Of a stretch of DNA of 63,212 nt, positions 1-7,013 are shown in pieces. The stretch spans positions 1 to 63,212 of the forward strand of contig NZ_JACKSJ010000051.1 in NCBI RefSeq assembly GCF_025821665.1, given 5' to 3'. Position 1 is the first letter of the stretch. Every line of letters begins with the position of its first letter. The notes beneath the pieces are model-generated. The model had not been told where the DNA came from. It did not search any database and saw only the letters and a list, made by a program, of their open reading frames with translations. This DNA comes from [Mycobacterium] manitobense (GTDB lineage Bacteria; Actinomycetota; Actinomycetes; Mycobacteriales; Mycobacteriaceae). Made by a program: the position numbers and the translations under genes.

Positions 1-786
1 CTGGTCGTAGCCGCCTGCGGGCGGCGGGCCGGGCGGCGGGCCGTAGCCGCCGGGGCCTGCCGGGCCGCGCTGCTCATAGGACGGCGGCGGGTAGCCACCC
101 TGGTCCGGGTAGCCGCCACCGCCCTCGGGGTAGCCGCCGCCGTCGGGGTACCCACCCTGCTCGGGGTAGCCGCCGCGGGGCGGGTAGTTGGGCTCGCCAC
201 CCTGCTGCGCCGGGTAGCCGCCCTGCTCAGGCGGGTAGGCCGCGCGCGGATCGTCGCCCTGGCGTCCGTACCGCTCGTCGTAGTACTCGTCGCCGGGCCG
301 CCCCTGTCCCTGGCCGCCGCCGCGGTACGTCGGATTGTCGGTCATCGGTGGTACTCCTGATCCTGCGTCGGACGCATGCTCTCGGTCTGCTGGGGCGGGT
401 TCGCCGGTGGTCGAGTCGGGGTTGACCGCGCACCGCGCGCGGAATTGGCCGGTGTGCAGATTCGGGGACTGCTCGAACCTGACGACCACATCACCATACG
501 TTTGCCACCCCTGATCATGGATGTATCCCTCCAGATGTCTGGCGAATGTGGTCGAGGTCAGGTCCGGGTCGGCGCTCACCTTCTGGTGGTCGGAAACACT
601 GAGGGTAATTACGTACTCGTTCGGGGCCAAAATGCGACCGCGGCCGACCTCGCGGGTGCCGGCCTCGGCTTCCCTGCGCAGGAGTGCCTCAACCTCCTGC
701 GGGACGATTGATCCGCCGAAGACACGGGCGAACGCGTCGCCGACGGTGGACTCGAGCTTGCGTTCGATGCGGTCGACCAGTCCCAT
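1..786 (-). CDS. fhaA: FHA-domain protein FhaA, N-terminal part (cut by window edge)
   Basis: FhaA is a cytoplasmic phosphothreonine-binding adaptor of the PknA/PknB cell-wall signalling system. The 262 codons seen here start at ATG 786 and stay open to position 1. Residues 1-130 form the DUF3662 domain, with blocks such as GDAFARVFGGSIVPQEVE and DQGWQTYGDVVVRFEQS that match M. tuberculosis FhaA as I recall it. After it comes the low-complexity linker rich in GGYPxxGG repeats. The C-terminal FHA domain lies outside the window. An internal ATG at 345 has a good AGGAG ribosome site, but the frame is continuous with the upstream domain, so 786 is the start. The tRNA-Leu upstream reproduces the gene order of M. 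tuberculosis. Confidence 0.93.
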   Translation of the reverse strand, partial: MGLVDRIERKLESTVGDAFARVFGGSIVPQEVEALLRREAEAGTREVGRGRILAPNEYVITLSVSDHQKVSADPDLTSTTFARHLEGYIHDQGWQTYGDVVVRFEQSPNLHTGQFRARCAVNPDSTTGEPAPADREHASDAGSGVPPMTDNPTYRGGGQGQGRPGDEYYDERYGRQGDDPRAAYPPEQGGYPAQQGGEPNYPPRGGYPEQGGYPDGGGYPEGGGGYPDQGGYPPPSYEQRGPAGPGGYGPPPGPPPAGGYDQ

Positions 787-1025
787 GTCACCGCCCGCCT
801 CACTCGTGTCGTCGCTCGGCCCCGCGCGCCTCGGCCTCCCACCGCGTGTCGCCCGGGCACTTTCCTGCAGTGCATGGTATCGGCCCAGTACTGAACTGCG
901 GGACCAACAGAACTCTGAGAATCGTGTCGGTGCAGGTCAGGCGCGCGATCTTGGGAGCTGCAGGGGTTGCTGGGGGCCCTGTTGGGCCCGATCTGTACGG
1001 TTTGGGGGCCGAGGCGGTCGGGTGA

Positions 1026-1031
1026 TAGGCT
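1026..1031 (+). promoter_or_regulatory. possible -10 element of tRNA-Leu
   Basis: TAGGCT lies 14 bases upstream of the tRNA and is preceded by GA, as in many actinobacterial -10 boxes. I see no convincing -35. The rest of the 787-1044 gap between fhaA and the tRNA must also hold the divergent fhaA promoter, but nothing there is clear. Confidence 0.35.
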
Positions 1032-1044
1032 CCCTCGGTCTTCA

Positions 1045-1127
1045 GGGCGAGTGGCGGAATGGCAGACGCGCTGGCTTCAGGTGCCAGTGTCCTTCGGGAC
1101 GTGGGGGTTCAAGTCCCCCTTCGCCCA
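1045..1127 (+). tRNA. leuT: tRNA-Leu (anticodon CAG)
   Basis: The acceptor stem GGGCGAG pairs with TTCGCCC. The anticodon stem CTGGC/GCCAG encloses the loop TTCAGGT, giving anticodon CAG, which reads CUG. There is a long variable arm (GTCCTTCGGGAC), as expected for tRNA-Leu, and a T arm GGGGGTTCAAGTCCCCC. CCA is not encoded: the discriminator A is followed by CAA. A tRNA-Leu directly upstream of fhaA is also found in M. tuberculosis (leuT). Confidence 0.96.
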
Positions 1128-1133
1128 CAATGA

Positions 1134-1150
1134 GGAGTTCTACGAACTCC
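1134..1150 (+). terminator. short hairpin after tRNA-Leu
   Basis: GGAGTTC and GAACTCC form a 7-bp stem with the 3-base loop TAC, seven bases after the tRNA. There is no T tract. It may act as a processing or termination hairpin together with the longer one that follows. Confidence 0.5.
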
Positions 1151-1158
1151 AGGCGCTT

Positions 1159-1188
1159 AGGTCACGGACCAGAAATGGTTCGTGACCT
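1159..1188 (+). terminator. hairpin terminator of tRNA-Leu
   Basis: AGGTCACGGACCA pairs with TGGTTCGTGACCT around a GAAA loop, giving a 13-bp stem with one G-T pair, followed by a T-containing stretch. It is the strongest terminator between the tRNA and the inserted genes. Confidence 0.7.
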
Positions 1189-1242
1189 TCGTGTTTGTGC
1201 GGGTCTTTGGTTCTGACGGCTGCCGGGATGGTGGCGGGGGAT

Positions 1243-1830
1243 TTACTCGCGCGGGTCCCGAACCGGGTTCCCGGCGGCGGCCTGATCGATGGCTGCGGCG
1301 AGGCCGCCGAAAGAGACTCGCTGCGTCACACTCTTGATCCGCGTCAGCCCGCTGCTTCGGTAACCAATGGACTCAACGCGGGACCGCGGCAGGACGTAGA
1401 AGTCCCACTGTGAAACGTCCAGCGGATCGAAGGCATCGTGTGACTGCGCCGTTTGGACACAGAAGACGTAGACGTGGGCGTTGAAAGTTCGCTGATCTGA
1501 AGGGCCCAGTACTGTGTCCCACTTCGCGGCGTTGAGGCCGCTGAACGTAATGGTCGACAGTTCGCGTTGTGACCACGCCTGGAGGTAGGCAGAGGATTTG
1601 ACTTCAACGTGGATTCCTGAGGGCGTGAGGACGTCGAATGCATGCCATTCGGGCATGGGTTCTGTCGCGCCGACAGCCTTCGCGACGAGCCACTCCGCGA
1701 GCACGCCTCTCAAGACGTTGGAGCGAAGATCTCTGGCCGCATATGACCAGAAGTCCTTCACGGTGTGGTCGAGTCCTGTGAAGCGCTCGTCACCAGTCAG
1801 AACCGGTGCGGGCCCTGGTTGAAACTTCAT
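1243..1830 (-). CDS. orphan PD-(D/E)XK nuclease-like protein
   Basis: A 195-residue protein that I cannot assign to a named family. It carries a pattern typical of the PD-(D/E)XK nuclease fold: Asp66 in FDVL, then ten residues later Glu76-Val-Lys78 in HVEVKSS, with an upstream helix containing Glu46 (RGVLAEWLVA). A DNA-cleaving role is therefore possible, as in restriction or defence proteins. ATG 1830 was chosen; an in-frame GTG at 1866 would add 12 residues. It stands alone, divergent from a broken hsdM gene and just after tRNA-Leu, and its base composition is less GC-rich than its surroundings. That fits a remnant of an acquired defence island. Activity is inferred from the motif only. Confidence 0.6.
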   Translation of the reverse strand: MKFQPGPAPVLTGDERFTGLDHTVKDFWSYAARDLRSNVLRGVLAEWLVAKAVGATEPMPEWHAFDVLTPSGIHVEVKSSAYLQAWSQRELSTITFSGLNAAKWDTVLGPSDQRTFNAHVYVFCVQTAQSHDAFDPLDVSQWDFYVLPRSRVESIGYRSSGLTRIKSVTQRVSFGGLAAAIDQAAAGNPVRDPRE

Positions 1831-1961
1831 GTCGCCAGTCACGGTCCTGAGTCTGCCTGCCAGCACCGACCACCGACACCATGTTGGAGTTCTACCCTGT
1901 AGCGATCCAACGTCCTGTCGGTGACAGGGCTCATGATGATGGCGATCGACGTAGGGGACTG

Positions 1962-2325
1962 TTGGCGAACGAGCGCATCACACTCGCTGAGCTTGGGCAG
2001 TACCAGTCTTGAGCGGCCGAACTGCTGCGCGGGAGCATCGACCAGGCGGACTTCAAGGCCTGCATCTTCCCGCTGATGTACTCCAAGCGGATCAGCGACG
2101 TGTATGCAACATATGCTCACCGCAGATCCCAAGATCGGTCGCGTGGCGGTCGTCCTGCCGCAGGGCGCGCTGTTCCGTCAGGGCGCAGAAGCCCGCATCC
2201 GCACCCATGTTCTCAGGGCCGACACCACCGAGGCTGTTATCGGGCTTGCCCCAAATCTGTTCTACGGCACGGTCTTGCAGCGCATTTGATCCTTCGCAAC
2301 CACAAGCCAGCGGAGCGGCCATCAA
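1962..2325 (+). pseudogene. hsdM: hsdM relic (type I restriction-modification methylase)
   Basis: Broken remains of the modification subunit of a type I restriction-modification system. From TTG 1962 the frame reads NERITLAELGQYQS, then a TGA stop, then ELLRGSIDQADFKA and PLMYSKRISDVY, all characteristic of the HsdM N-terminus. From about 2117 another frame gives GRVAVVLPQGALFRQGAE and EAVIGLAPNLFYGT, which belong several hundred residues later in HsdM. The ending LILRNHKPAERP is found in the first frame again, near 2280-2325. So there is one nonsense codon, a large internal deletion and at least one frameshift. No hsdS or hsdR is visible. The family match is from memory of HsdM sequences. 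Confidence 0.82.
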
Positions 2326-2799
2326 CAGTGTCCGGGGCGCGCACTGATTCACCGGATCGTGCGACCTCTGCCGATCGATATGGATTGAACAACAACGTAA
2401 CCGGCGAGACCGTGCAGGTGTCGACAGCGGCCTGCAGCCGGTAAGAAGGTGCCGCCGGCTCACCGCGGGTCCGGTTGGCCCTGCGCAACGTCGACGCTGG
2501 GACGCTCCCCAATCCGGAGGAAGTCGTCCATCACGGCTTCTGCCGCACAGCCCGCCATGGCGCGAGGAGTTGCAGCGGCTCTCTGGGACAAGCGTCGCGT
2601 CACCTCGGTGCTGTCCAAACCCGTCTTTCCGCCACGGCGGTGGCGCGGCGATGTTCGGCGCCAGCGACTCGCCGCGCGAGATTCAAGCCCGAAACGGTGC
2701 CCTCGCCGATCACTTCCTGCCACCGGTGAACCAATTACTGCCAGCGGAATTAAACCCCTGACCTGCGGGTTCAAGCAGTCAGAAGACAACGAGAAACAC
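2326..2799. other. gap without recognisable gene
   Basis: About 470 bases between the hsdM relic and the duplicated leader of the small secreted protein. Open frames on both strands are short or low in mycobacterial coding character, and I recognise no protein motif, tRNA or hairpin. It is probably further degraded island DNA plus the promoter region of the next gene. Confidence 0.5.
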
Positions 2800-2947
2800 C
2801 AAGAAAGAAGCAAGGCCATGAACAAGTTCGGATTCGCCACCATCGCCGCCAGCGCCTTCGCCGCCGCCTTCATCAAGAAAGAAGCAAGGCCATGAACAAG
2901 TTCGGATTCGCCACCATCGCCGCCAGCGCCTTCGCCGCCGCCTTCAT
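2800..2947 (+). repeat. 74-bp perfect tandem duplication
   Basis: Positions 2800-2873 are repeated without a mismatch at 2874-2947. Each unit contains a ribosome-binding region (AAGAAAGAAGCAAGG), an ATG and the first 18 codons of the secreted protein's signal peptide. Because 74 is not a multiple of three, translation from the first copy leaves frame at the junction. Confidence 0.97.
2818..2895 (+). CDS. duplicated leader ORF overlapping the next start
   Basis: A 25-residue frame made by the first copy of the duplication. It reads the first 19 residues of the signal peptide, then a short KKEARP tail, and stops in the ATGA that also starts the intact gene at 2892. It has the same ribosome site as the real gene, so it should be translated if transcribed. 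Its likely effect is translational coupling or attenuation of the downstream gene; the peptide itself probably has no function. Confidence 0.45.
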   Translation: MNKFGFATIAASAFAAAFIKKEARP

Positions 2948-3185
2948 CGGCCTCGCCGGCCCCGCCGCCGCCGCACCCACCGGCCCCGGCAACGCCGAAC
3001 AAGCCATCGAAGAACTGCGCTCGCAGGGCTACCGCGTACAGGTCAACCGCCTCAACGACGTCCCGCTCGACGAAGCCCGCGTCGTCTCGGTCAGCCCCAA
3101 CGCCAGCATCCGCCCCGACGCGATCCGCTCCAACGACAAGAACAACTCCACCTTCAGCCCGACGGTCACCGTCAGCGTCAAGTAG
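2892..3185 (+). CDS. small secreted protein
   Basis: A 97-residue exported protein of unknown role. Residues 1-28 form a Sec signal peptide (Lys at position 3, alanine-rich core, cleavage likely in AAAAP). The mature part, about 70 residues, contains EELRSQGYRVQVNRL and LDEARVVSVSPN and ends in a beta-like TVTVSVK tail. Small secreted proteins of this look are common in mycobacteria, but I know no function. The ATG at 2892 is preceded by AAAGAAGCAAGG and overlaps the stop of the duplicated leader ORF. A strong hairpin follows its stop codon. Confidence 0.85.
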   Translation: MNKFGFATIAASAFAAAFIGLAGPAAAAPTGPGNAEQAIEELRSQGYRVQVNRLNDVPLDEARVVSVSPNASIRPDAIRSNDKNNSTFSPTVTVSVK

Positions 3186-3200
3186 CACCACGCACCACCG

Positions 3201-3234
3201 ACGACGGCCCCCGGAGAAATCCGGGGGCCGTCGT
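3201..3234 (+). terminator. hairpin terminator of the secreted protein gene
   Basis: A perfect 14-bp stem (ACGACGGCCCCCGG with its complement) closes the 6-base loop AGAAAT, 15 bases after the stop codon. There is no U tract, which is usual for mycobacteria. Confidence 0.85.
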
Positions 3235-3396
3235 CGTGTCGGGGACGCGGTGCGGCCGCTCGCCACCGCCTGCGCCTCCCGGCGCGACGTGGTCCGCGTG
3301 AACGCGTTCGCGTAGCGAGCGGTGGCGGATTGCCTCGCGTCCACTGCGGTCACCGCGTCCTGGTCGATTCGCCCTCGCAGTGGGGATCCCGCAACT

Positions 3397-3434
3397 GACA
3401 ATGGTCACGAACCTCCGGGCTCGTGACCATTGTC
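3397..3434 (-). terminator. hairpin terminator of the lipoprotein gene
   Basis: GACAATGGTCACGA and its exact complement form a 14-bp stem around a 10-base loop, 9 bases after the minus-strand lipoprotein stop. With the 3201-3234 hairpin it separates two convergent genes. Positions 3235-3396 between the two hairpins hold nothing I recognise. Confidence 0.8.
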
Positions 3435-3443
3435 GTGTAGCGC

Positions 3444-4058
3444 CTAGACGACGTCGGTGATGGTGCCCGAGACGTCGGCGCGCACCTGCTTGCTGCTGCG
3501 TTCGCCCTCGACATTGATGAACATGGTCACGCTCGGGTCGAACGGGATGTTCCGCTTGATGATGACGCTCTGCACCTCGCCGCCCGGGATCGCGCTCATC
3601 GTCACCGCGCCGTCGACGGCCGCGGCGATGGCGCCCGTCTCGACCTCGTTCACGGAGAACAGGTTCTCGCCGAGCGCTTCGACATCGTCGCCGTAGTCGA
3701 CGGGGCGCGACGGCCCGACCACGCCTGCGGTGTAGCTCCACTGGTTGAGCTCGGTCGGGGCGTTCGGGTCGATGGCCTGGACGGTGAGGACGCCGGAGAT
3801 GATCGTCACCTCCACCACCTGCATCGGATCGGCGCCGACCTTCTCCGAGACCGCCGCGTAGGCCGCGTCGATGCCTTCGGCGGTGAACAGGTCGCCGCCC
3901 GCTGCGGCCTGGGTGATCTTCTCGGTGCCCGAGGTGACGACCTGCTCGGCCGCCTGGGCAGCGACGTCCCTGATCTCGGTGGCCTTCGAGCAGCCGCTCA
4001 GTGCGGAGATCGCAAGAACGGCTGTGGTGACGGCGATTCCGATGCGGGTCGCTTTCAT
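3444..4058 (-). CDS. probable lipoprotein
   Basis: A 204-residue envelope protein. The N-terminus MKATRIGIAVTTAVLAISALSGC is a lipoprotein signal with lipobox LSGC, so Cys23 should be lipidated after cleavage. The mature part has no domain I recognise. It begins with a helical stretch (KATEIRDVAAQAAEQVV) and continues with alternating beta segments ending in RADVSGTITDVV, consistent with an alpha/beta fold. It is monocistronic: a terminator follows and the divergent gene at 4216 lies upstream. Codon use is ordinary for the genome. Function unknown. Confidence 0.85.
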   Translation of the reverse strand: MKATRIGIAVTTAVLAISALSGCSKATEIRDVAAQAAEQVVTSGTEKITQAAAGGDLFTAEGIDAAYAAVSEKVGADPMQVVEVTIISGVLTVQAIDPNAPTELNQWSYTAGVVGPSRPVDYGDDVEALGENLFSVNEVETGAIAAAVDGAVTMSAIPGGEVQSVIIKRNIPFDPSVTMFINVEGERSSKQVRADVSGTITDVV

Positions 4059-4215
4059 GTCTTCCTCTCATGGTTTCCCGTCCCGACGGGTCCGGCCGGG
4101 ATGCATGACACAGCCTCTCGGCGCGAGCTCACTACCGATCACGACTTCGGGGCTTCTGCGGCACGTCGGCGGCGCACAGCCTTAACATTCGGTAGGCATC
4201 GAACATGGGACTGAC

Positions 4216-5310
4216 GTGACCGACACCCCGAGCGAACCCCCGCATCATCCGGCGCCGCTCACGGGAATACGTGGCGCGAGAATCCGCGACTCAACGATCG
4301 CCTTCCTCGGCTACACCGCGCTGATGCTGGTCCTCGAGCGGCGGCTGCGCGGGACCGGCGGGCCGGGAATCATCCCGTTCGAGTTGGCGCGCACCGCTGC
4401 CCGCGCCGAAAGCATCATGACTCGGTGGGGTCCCCGAGGCCGGCGCGCGGCGCGGACGTCCCTGTGGCTGGACTTCGGCTACATGCTCGCCTACGGCGTC
4501 CTCGTCGGCCTGCACGTCGACCGTGCGCGGCGGATGCTGGGCCACTCGCCGACACCGCTGCTGATGGTGGCGGGCGCCGTGGCGGGTGACGCCGTCGAAG
4601 GCGTGTCGCTCCTGAAGGTGTTGAGCGGCAGCCGGATTGCAGTCAACGCGCGCCGCGCCCACCTGGCGGCCTCGACCAAGTTCGCACTGCTGATTGCTGC
4701 GGGCGGCTATGTGGTCGCCGCGCGTGTGGGGGAGCGCCCCGGCGACGGCTCGGTCCCGGGCAGCACGGCCGGTTCTGCGCCGCCCTTGTCGGTCAGGGAC
4801 GCAGCGCTCGCCGAGGTGTCCTCGCACCGGCGACTGCTGCGCACAGGCCGCGACGGCCGGCTACTCAGCGCTGCGATGTTGCCGCTGCTGGAACGTCGGC
4901 CACCGGCCGGCTACGGGGTGCTCACCACTACCGGCCGCCGAACCGGGATACCCCGGAGCAAATGCGTGCGGGTGATCCGGCGGGGTGACCGCGCATACCT
5001 GGTCGCGCTGCGGCCGCCGCACCTCGCTGTCAGCAGACCGGATGCGGTGCAGGCCTGGGTGCTCAACATGCGCGCCGATCCCAGGGTTCGACTGCGGATC
5101 GGCGACGGCGCGTTCGACGGCGCGGCCTTCGAGATCACCGGCGCGCCGGACCTCGCCCGCGCCCGCGCGGCGATCTGCGACACCGTTTACCCGTTTGACT
5201 ACGGGGAGTGCCTGTTGCACCTTCGCGGAGTGCCCACGCGCAGCAAGATCCGGCGCCTGCACCGGTACTGGTTCGATACTGGGATCCCGGTGGTCATCCG
5301 GCTGAACTGA
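4216..5310 (+). CDS. membrane domain fused to DDN-type F420-dependent domain
   Basis: A 364-residue protein with two parts. Residues about 25-200 contain several hydrophobic segments (for example STIAFLGYTALMLVL, LLMVAGAVAGDAVEG, KFALLIAAGGYVVAA), so this half is membrane-embedded. Residues about 225-364 match the deazaflavin-dependent nitroreductase (DDN/Rv3547) split-barrel family: GYGVLTTTGRRTGIPRS, a short beta hairpin (RAYLVAL), then AWVLNMRADPRVRLRIG. DDN proteins bind F420 and reduce quinones or nitro compounds. The usual family member is about 140-150 residues and soluble or peripherally bound, so the fusion would anchor the domain next to the quinone pool. Start is GTG 4216. Substrate unknown. 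Confidence 0.75.
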   Translation: MTDTPSEPPHHPAPLTGIRGARIRDSTIAFLGYTALMLVLERRLRGTGGPGIIPFELARTAARAESIMTRWGPRGRRAARTSLWLDFGYMLAYGVLVGLHVDRARRMLGHSPTPLLMVAGAVAGDAVEGVSLLKVLSGSRIAVNARRAHLAASTKFALLIAAGGYVVAARVGERPGDGSVPGSTAGSAPPLSVRDAALAEVSSHRRLLRTGRDGRLLSAAMLPLLERRPPAGYGVLTTTGRRTGIPRSKCVRVIRRGDRAYLVALRPPHLAVSRPDAVQAWVLNMRADPRVRLRIGDGAFDGAAFEITGAPDLARARAAICDTVYPFDYGECLLHLRGVPTRSKIRRLHRYWFDTGIPVVIRLN

Positions 5311-5349
5311 CCAAGCCGGCGGCAGGCTGCGCAGCGGGGTAATCTAGAC

Positions 5350-5379
5350 GCGGTAATATTACTGCTCTACAGTTACCGC
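5350..5379. promoter_or_regulatory. inverted repeat in front of the carboxylase operon
   Basis: GCGGTAA at 5350-5356 and TTACCGC at 5373-5379 form a 7-bp inverted repeat around an AT-rich centre containing TAATATTA, ending two bases before the ATG at 5382. The place and symmetry suggest an operator, perhaps for the TetR regulator encoded in the same operon at 10707. The TAATATTA could hold the -10 region. Confidence 0.5.
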
Positions 5380-5381
5380 CC

Positions 5382-7013
5382 ATGCCGGTTCTCGCACCTC
5401 CGCTCTCCACCGCCGTCGACCCCGCGTCGCCGGCATTCGCGAAGAACCGCGAGGACGCGCTCGAGCTGCTGTCCGAGCTGGACCGCCTGCTCGACGAGAC
5501 CGCGCTCGGCGGCGGCGAGAAGGCCATGGACCGGCTCCGGAAGCAGGGCAAGCTGTCCATCCGCGAGCGGATCGCCGCGGTGCTCGACCCCGACAGCCCG
5601 TTCCTGGAGATCAGTCCGCTGGCCGCATACGGCTCGGATTACGCGCTGGGCGGCGGGCTGGTGGTCGGCATCGGCGTCATCGCGGGCGTGGAGTGCGTCG
5701 TCATGGGCAACGACCCGTCCGTGCTGGGCGGCGCGCTCACCCCCTACGCCGTGAAGAAGTGGCTGCGCGCCCTGGAGATCGCCCGCGACAACCGGCTGCC
5801 CTACGTCAGCTTCGTCGAGTCCGCGGGTGCGGATCTGCGCGTCGAGACCGGAAACGGCGCCCGCCGCGCACAACTCGACCACTTCGCCGAGACCGGGCGG
5901 TACTTCTACGACCTGATCGAGCTGTCCCGGCTGCGGATCCCGACGATCTGCGTCGTCTTCGGCTCGTCCACCGCCGGCGGCGCCTACCAACCCGGACTGT
6001 CCGACTACACGGTGGTGGTCCGGCAACAATCGAAGATGTTCCTGGCCGGCCCGCCGCTGGTGAAGATGGCGCTCGGCGAGGACAGCGACGACGAGACGCT
6101 CGGCGGCGCCGCTCTGCACGCCGACGTGTCGGGATCGGCCGACTACTTCGCCGAGGACGAACTCGACGCCCTGCGCATCTGTCGCGGCATCGTCTCGCAC
6201 CTGAACTGGCGCAAGGCGCAACGGCGGGTCGGTGACGGCGACGAACCGGCGCACGACCCGCAGGATCTGCTCGGTCTGGTCAGCCGCGGCCTCCGCGAAG
6301 CCCTCGACATCCGGGAGGTGATCGCCCGCGTCGTCGACGGCTCCCGGTTCGAGGACTTCAAGCCGCGCTACGGACCGTCGGTGGTGTGCGGCTGGGCCAC
6401 CGTGCACGGGCACACCGTCGGCCTGCTGGGCAACAACGGCGTCATCCATCCCGAGGCCGCGGAGAAGGCGGCCCACTTCATCCAGCTCTGCAACCAGATC
6501 GACGTTCCGCTGGTCTTCCTGCAGAACGTCACCGGATTCATGGTGGGCCGCGACGCGGAGGCCGGCGGCATCATCAAACGCGGATCGCAGCTCATCAACG
6601 CGGTCAGCAACTCCACCGTGCCCCACCTCACGGTGATCATCGGATCCTCCTACGGCGCAGGCACCTACGGGATGTCCGGCCGCGCGTTCGGCAACCGATT
6701 CACCTTCCTGTGGCCGACGGCCAAGGTGGCCGTGATGGGGCCGAAACAGATCGCCGGTGTGATGTCGCTGGTGCGCCGGCGCCGAGCGCAGCGCAGCGGA
6801 GAGCCCCTCGACGAGGCTGAGGAGCAGCGGCACACCCGCGCCGTCGAGGAGGCCCAGGAACAGGGTTCGCTGGCGCTGGTGGCCAGCGGCGCCGTCAGCG
6901 ACGACAGCGTGATCGATCCGCGTGACACCAGGACCGTGCTCGGCTTCTGCCTGTCGGTGGCGGGTAACCGGCCGATCACCGGCGCCGACGGGTACGGGGT
7001 GTTCCGGCTGTGA
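5382..7013 (+). CDS. acyl-CoA carboxylase carboxyltransferase (beta) subunit
   Basis: A 543-residue carboxyltransferase that moves CO2 from biotin to an acyl-CoA. It has the N- and C-terminal crotonase-like carboxyltransferase halves: SVRERI-like entry (LSIRERIAAVLDPDSPFLEI), the acyl-CoA side (FVESAGADL, GSSTAGGAYQPGLSDYTV) and the biotin side (FLQNVTGFMVGRDAEAGGI, IIGSSYGAGTYGMSGRAF). Length and motifs fit the methylcrotonyl-CoA/geranyl-CoA carboxylase type rather than AccD of fatty-acid synthesis. It starts the operon at ATG 5382 and overlaps the biotin subunit by 4 bases (GTGA). The AtuA-like protein downstream recalls the acyclic-terpene (atu) pathway, but the substrate is inferred only from that. 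Confidence 0.9.
   Translation: MPVLAPPLSTAVDPASPAFAKNREDALELLSELDRLLDETALGGGEKAMDRLRKQGKLSIRERIAAVLDPDSPFLEISPLAAYGSDYALGGGLVVGIGVIAGVECVVMGNDPSVLGGALTPYAVKKWLRALEIARDNRLPYVSFVESAGADLRVETGNGARRAQLDHFAETGRYFYDLIELSRLRIPTICVVFGSSTAGGAYQPGLSDYTVVVRQQSKMFLAGPPLVKMALGEDSDDETLGGAALHADVSGSADYFAEDELDALRICRGIVSHLNWRKAQRRVGDGDEPAHDPQDLLGLVSRGLREALDIREVIARVVDGSRFEDFKPRYGPSVVCGWATVHGHTVGLLGNNGVIHPEAAEKAAHFIQLCNQIDVPLVFLQNVTGFMVGRDAEAGGIIKRGSQLINAVSNSTVPHLTVIIGSSYGAGTYGMSGRAFGNRFTFLWPTAKVAVMGPKQIAGVMSLVRRRRAQRSGEPLDEAEEQRHTRAVEEAQEQGSLALVASGAVSDDSVIDPRDTRTVLGFCLSVAGNRPITGADGYGVFRL

Noticed and set aside
60..240. Regularly spaced repeats that look CRISPR-like
   Set aside because: They are imperfect GGYPxxGG codon repeats inside the FhaA linker, in frame throughout, without conserved repeat/spacer structure.
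227..345. ATG 345 with AGGAG as the start of a small separate protein
   Set aside because: The frame is continuous upstream to ATG 786 and encodes the DUF3662 domain of FhaA; the linker start only resembles a gene start.
2460..3401. A 313-codon minus-strand frame spanning the small secreted protein
   Set aside because: It contains a repeated segment only because it reads the 74-bp duplication backwards. The plus-strand signal peptide, ribosome site and terminator mark the real gene.
3201..3434. Two strong hairpins as integron or transposon ends
   Set aside because: They sit just after the stops of convergent genes, with different sequences and no target duplication; terminators explain them.
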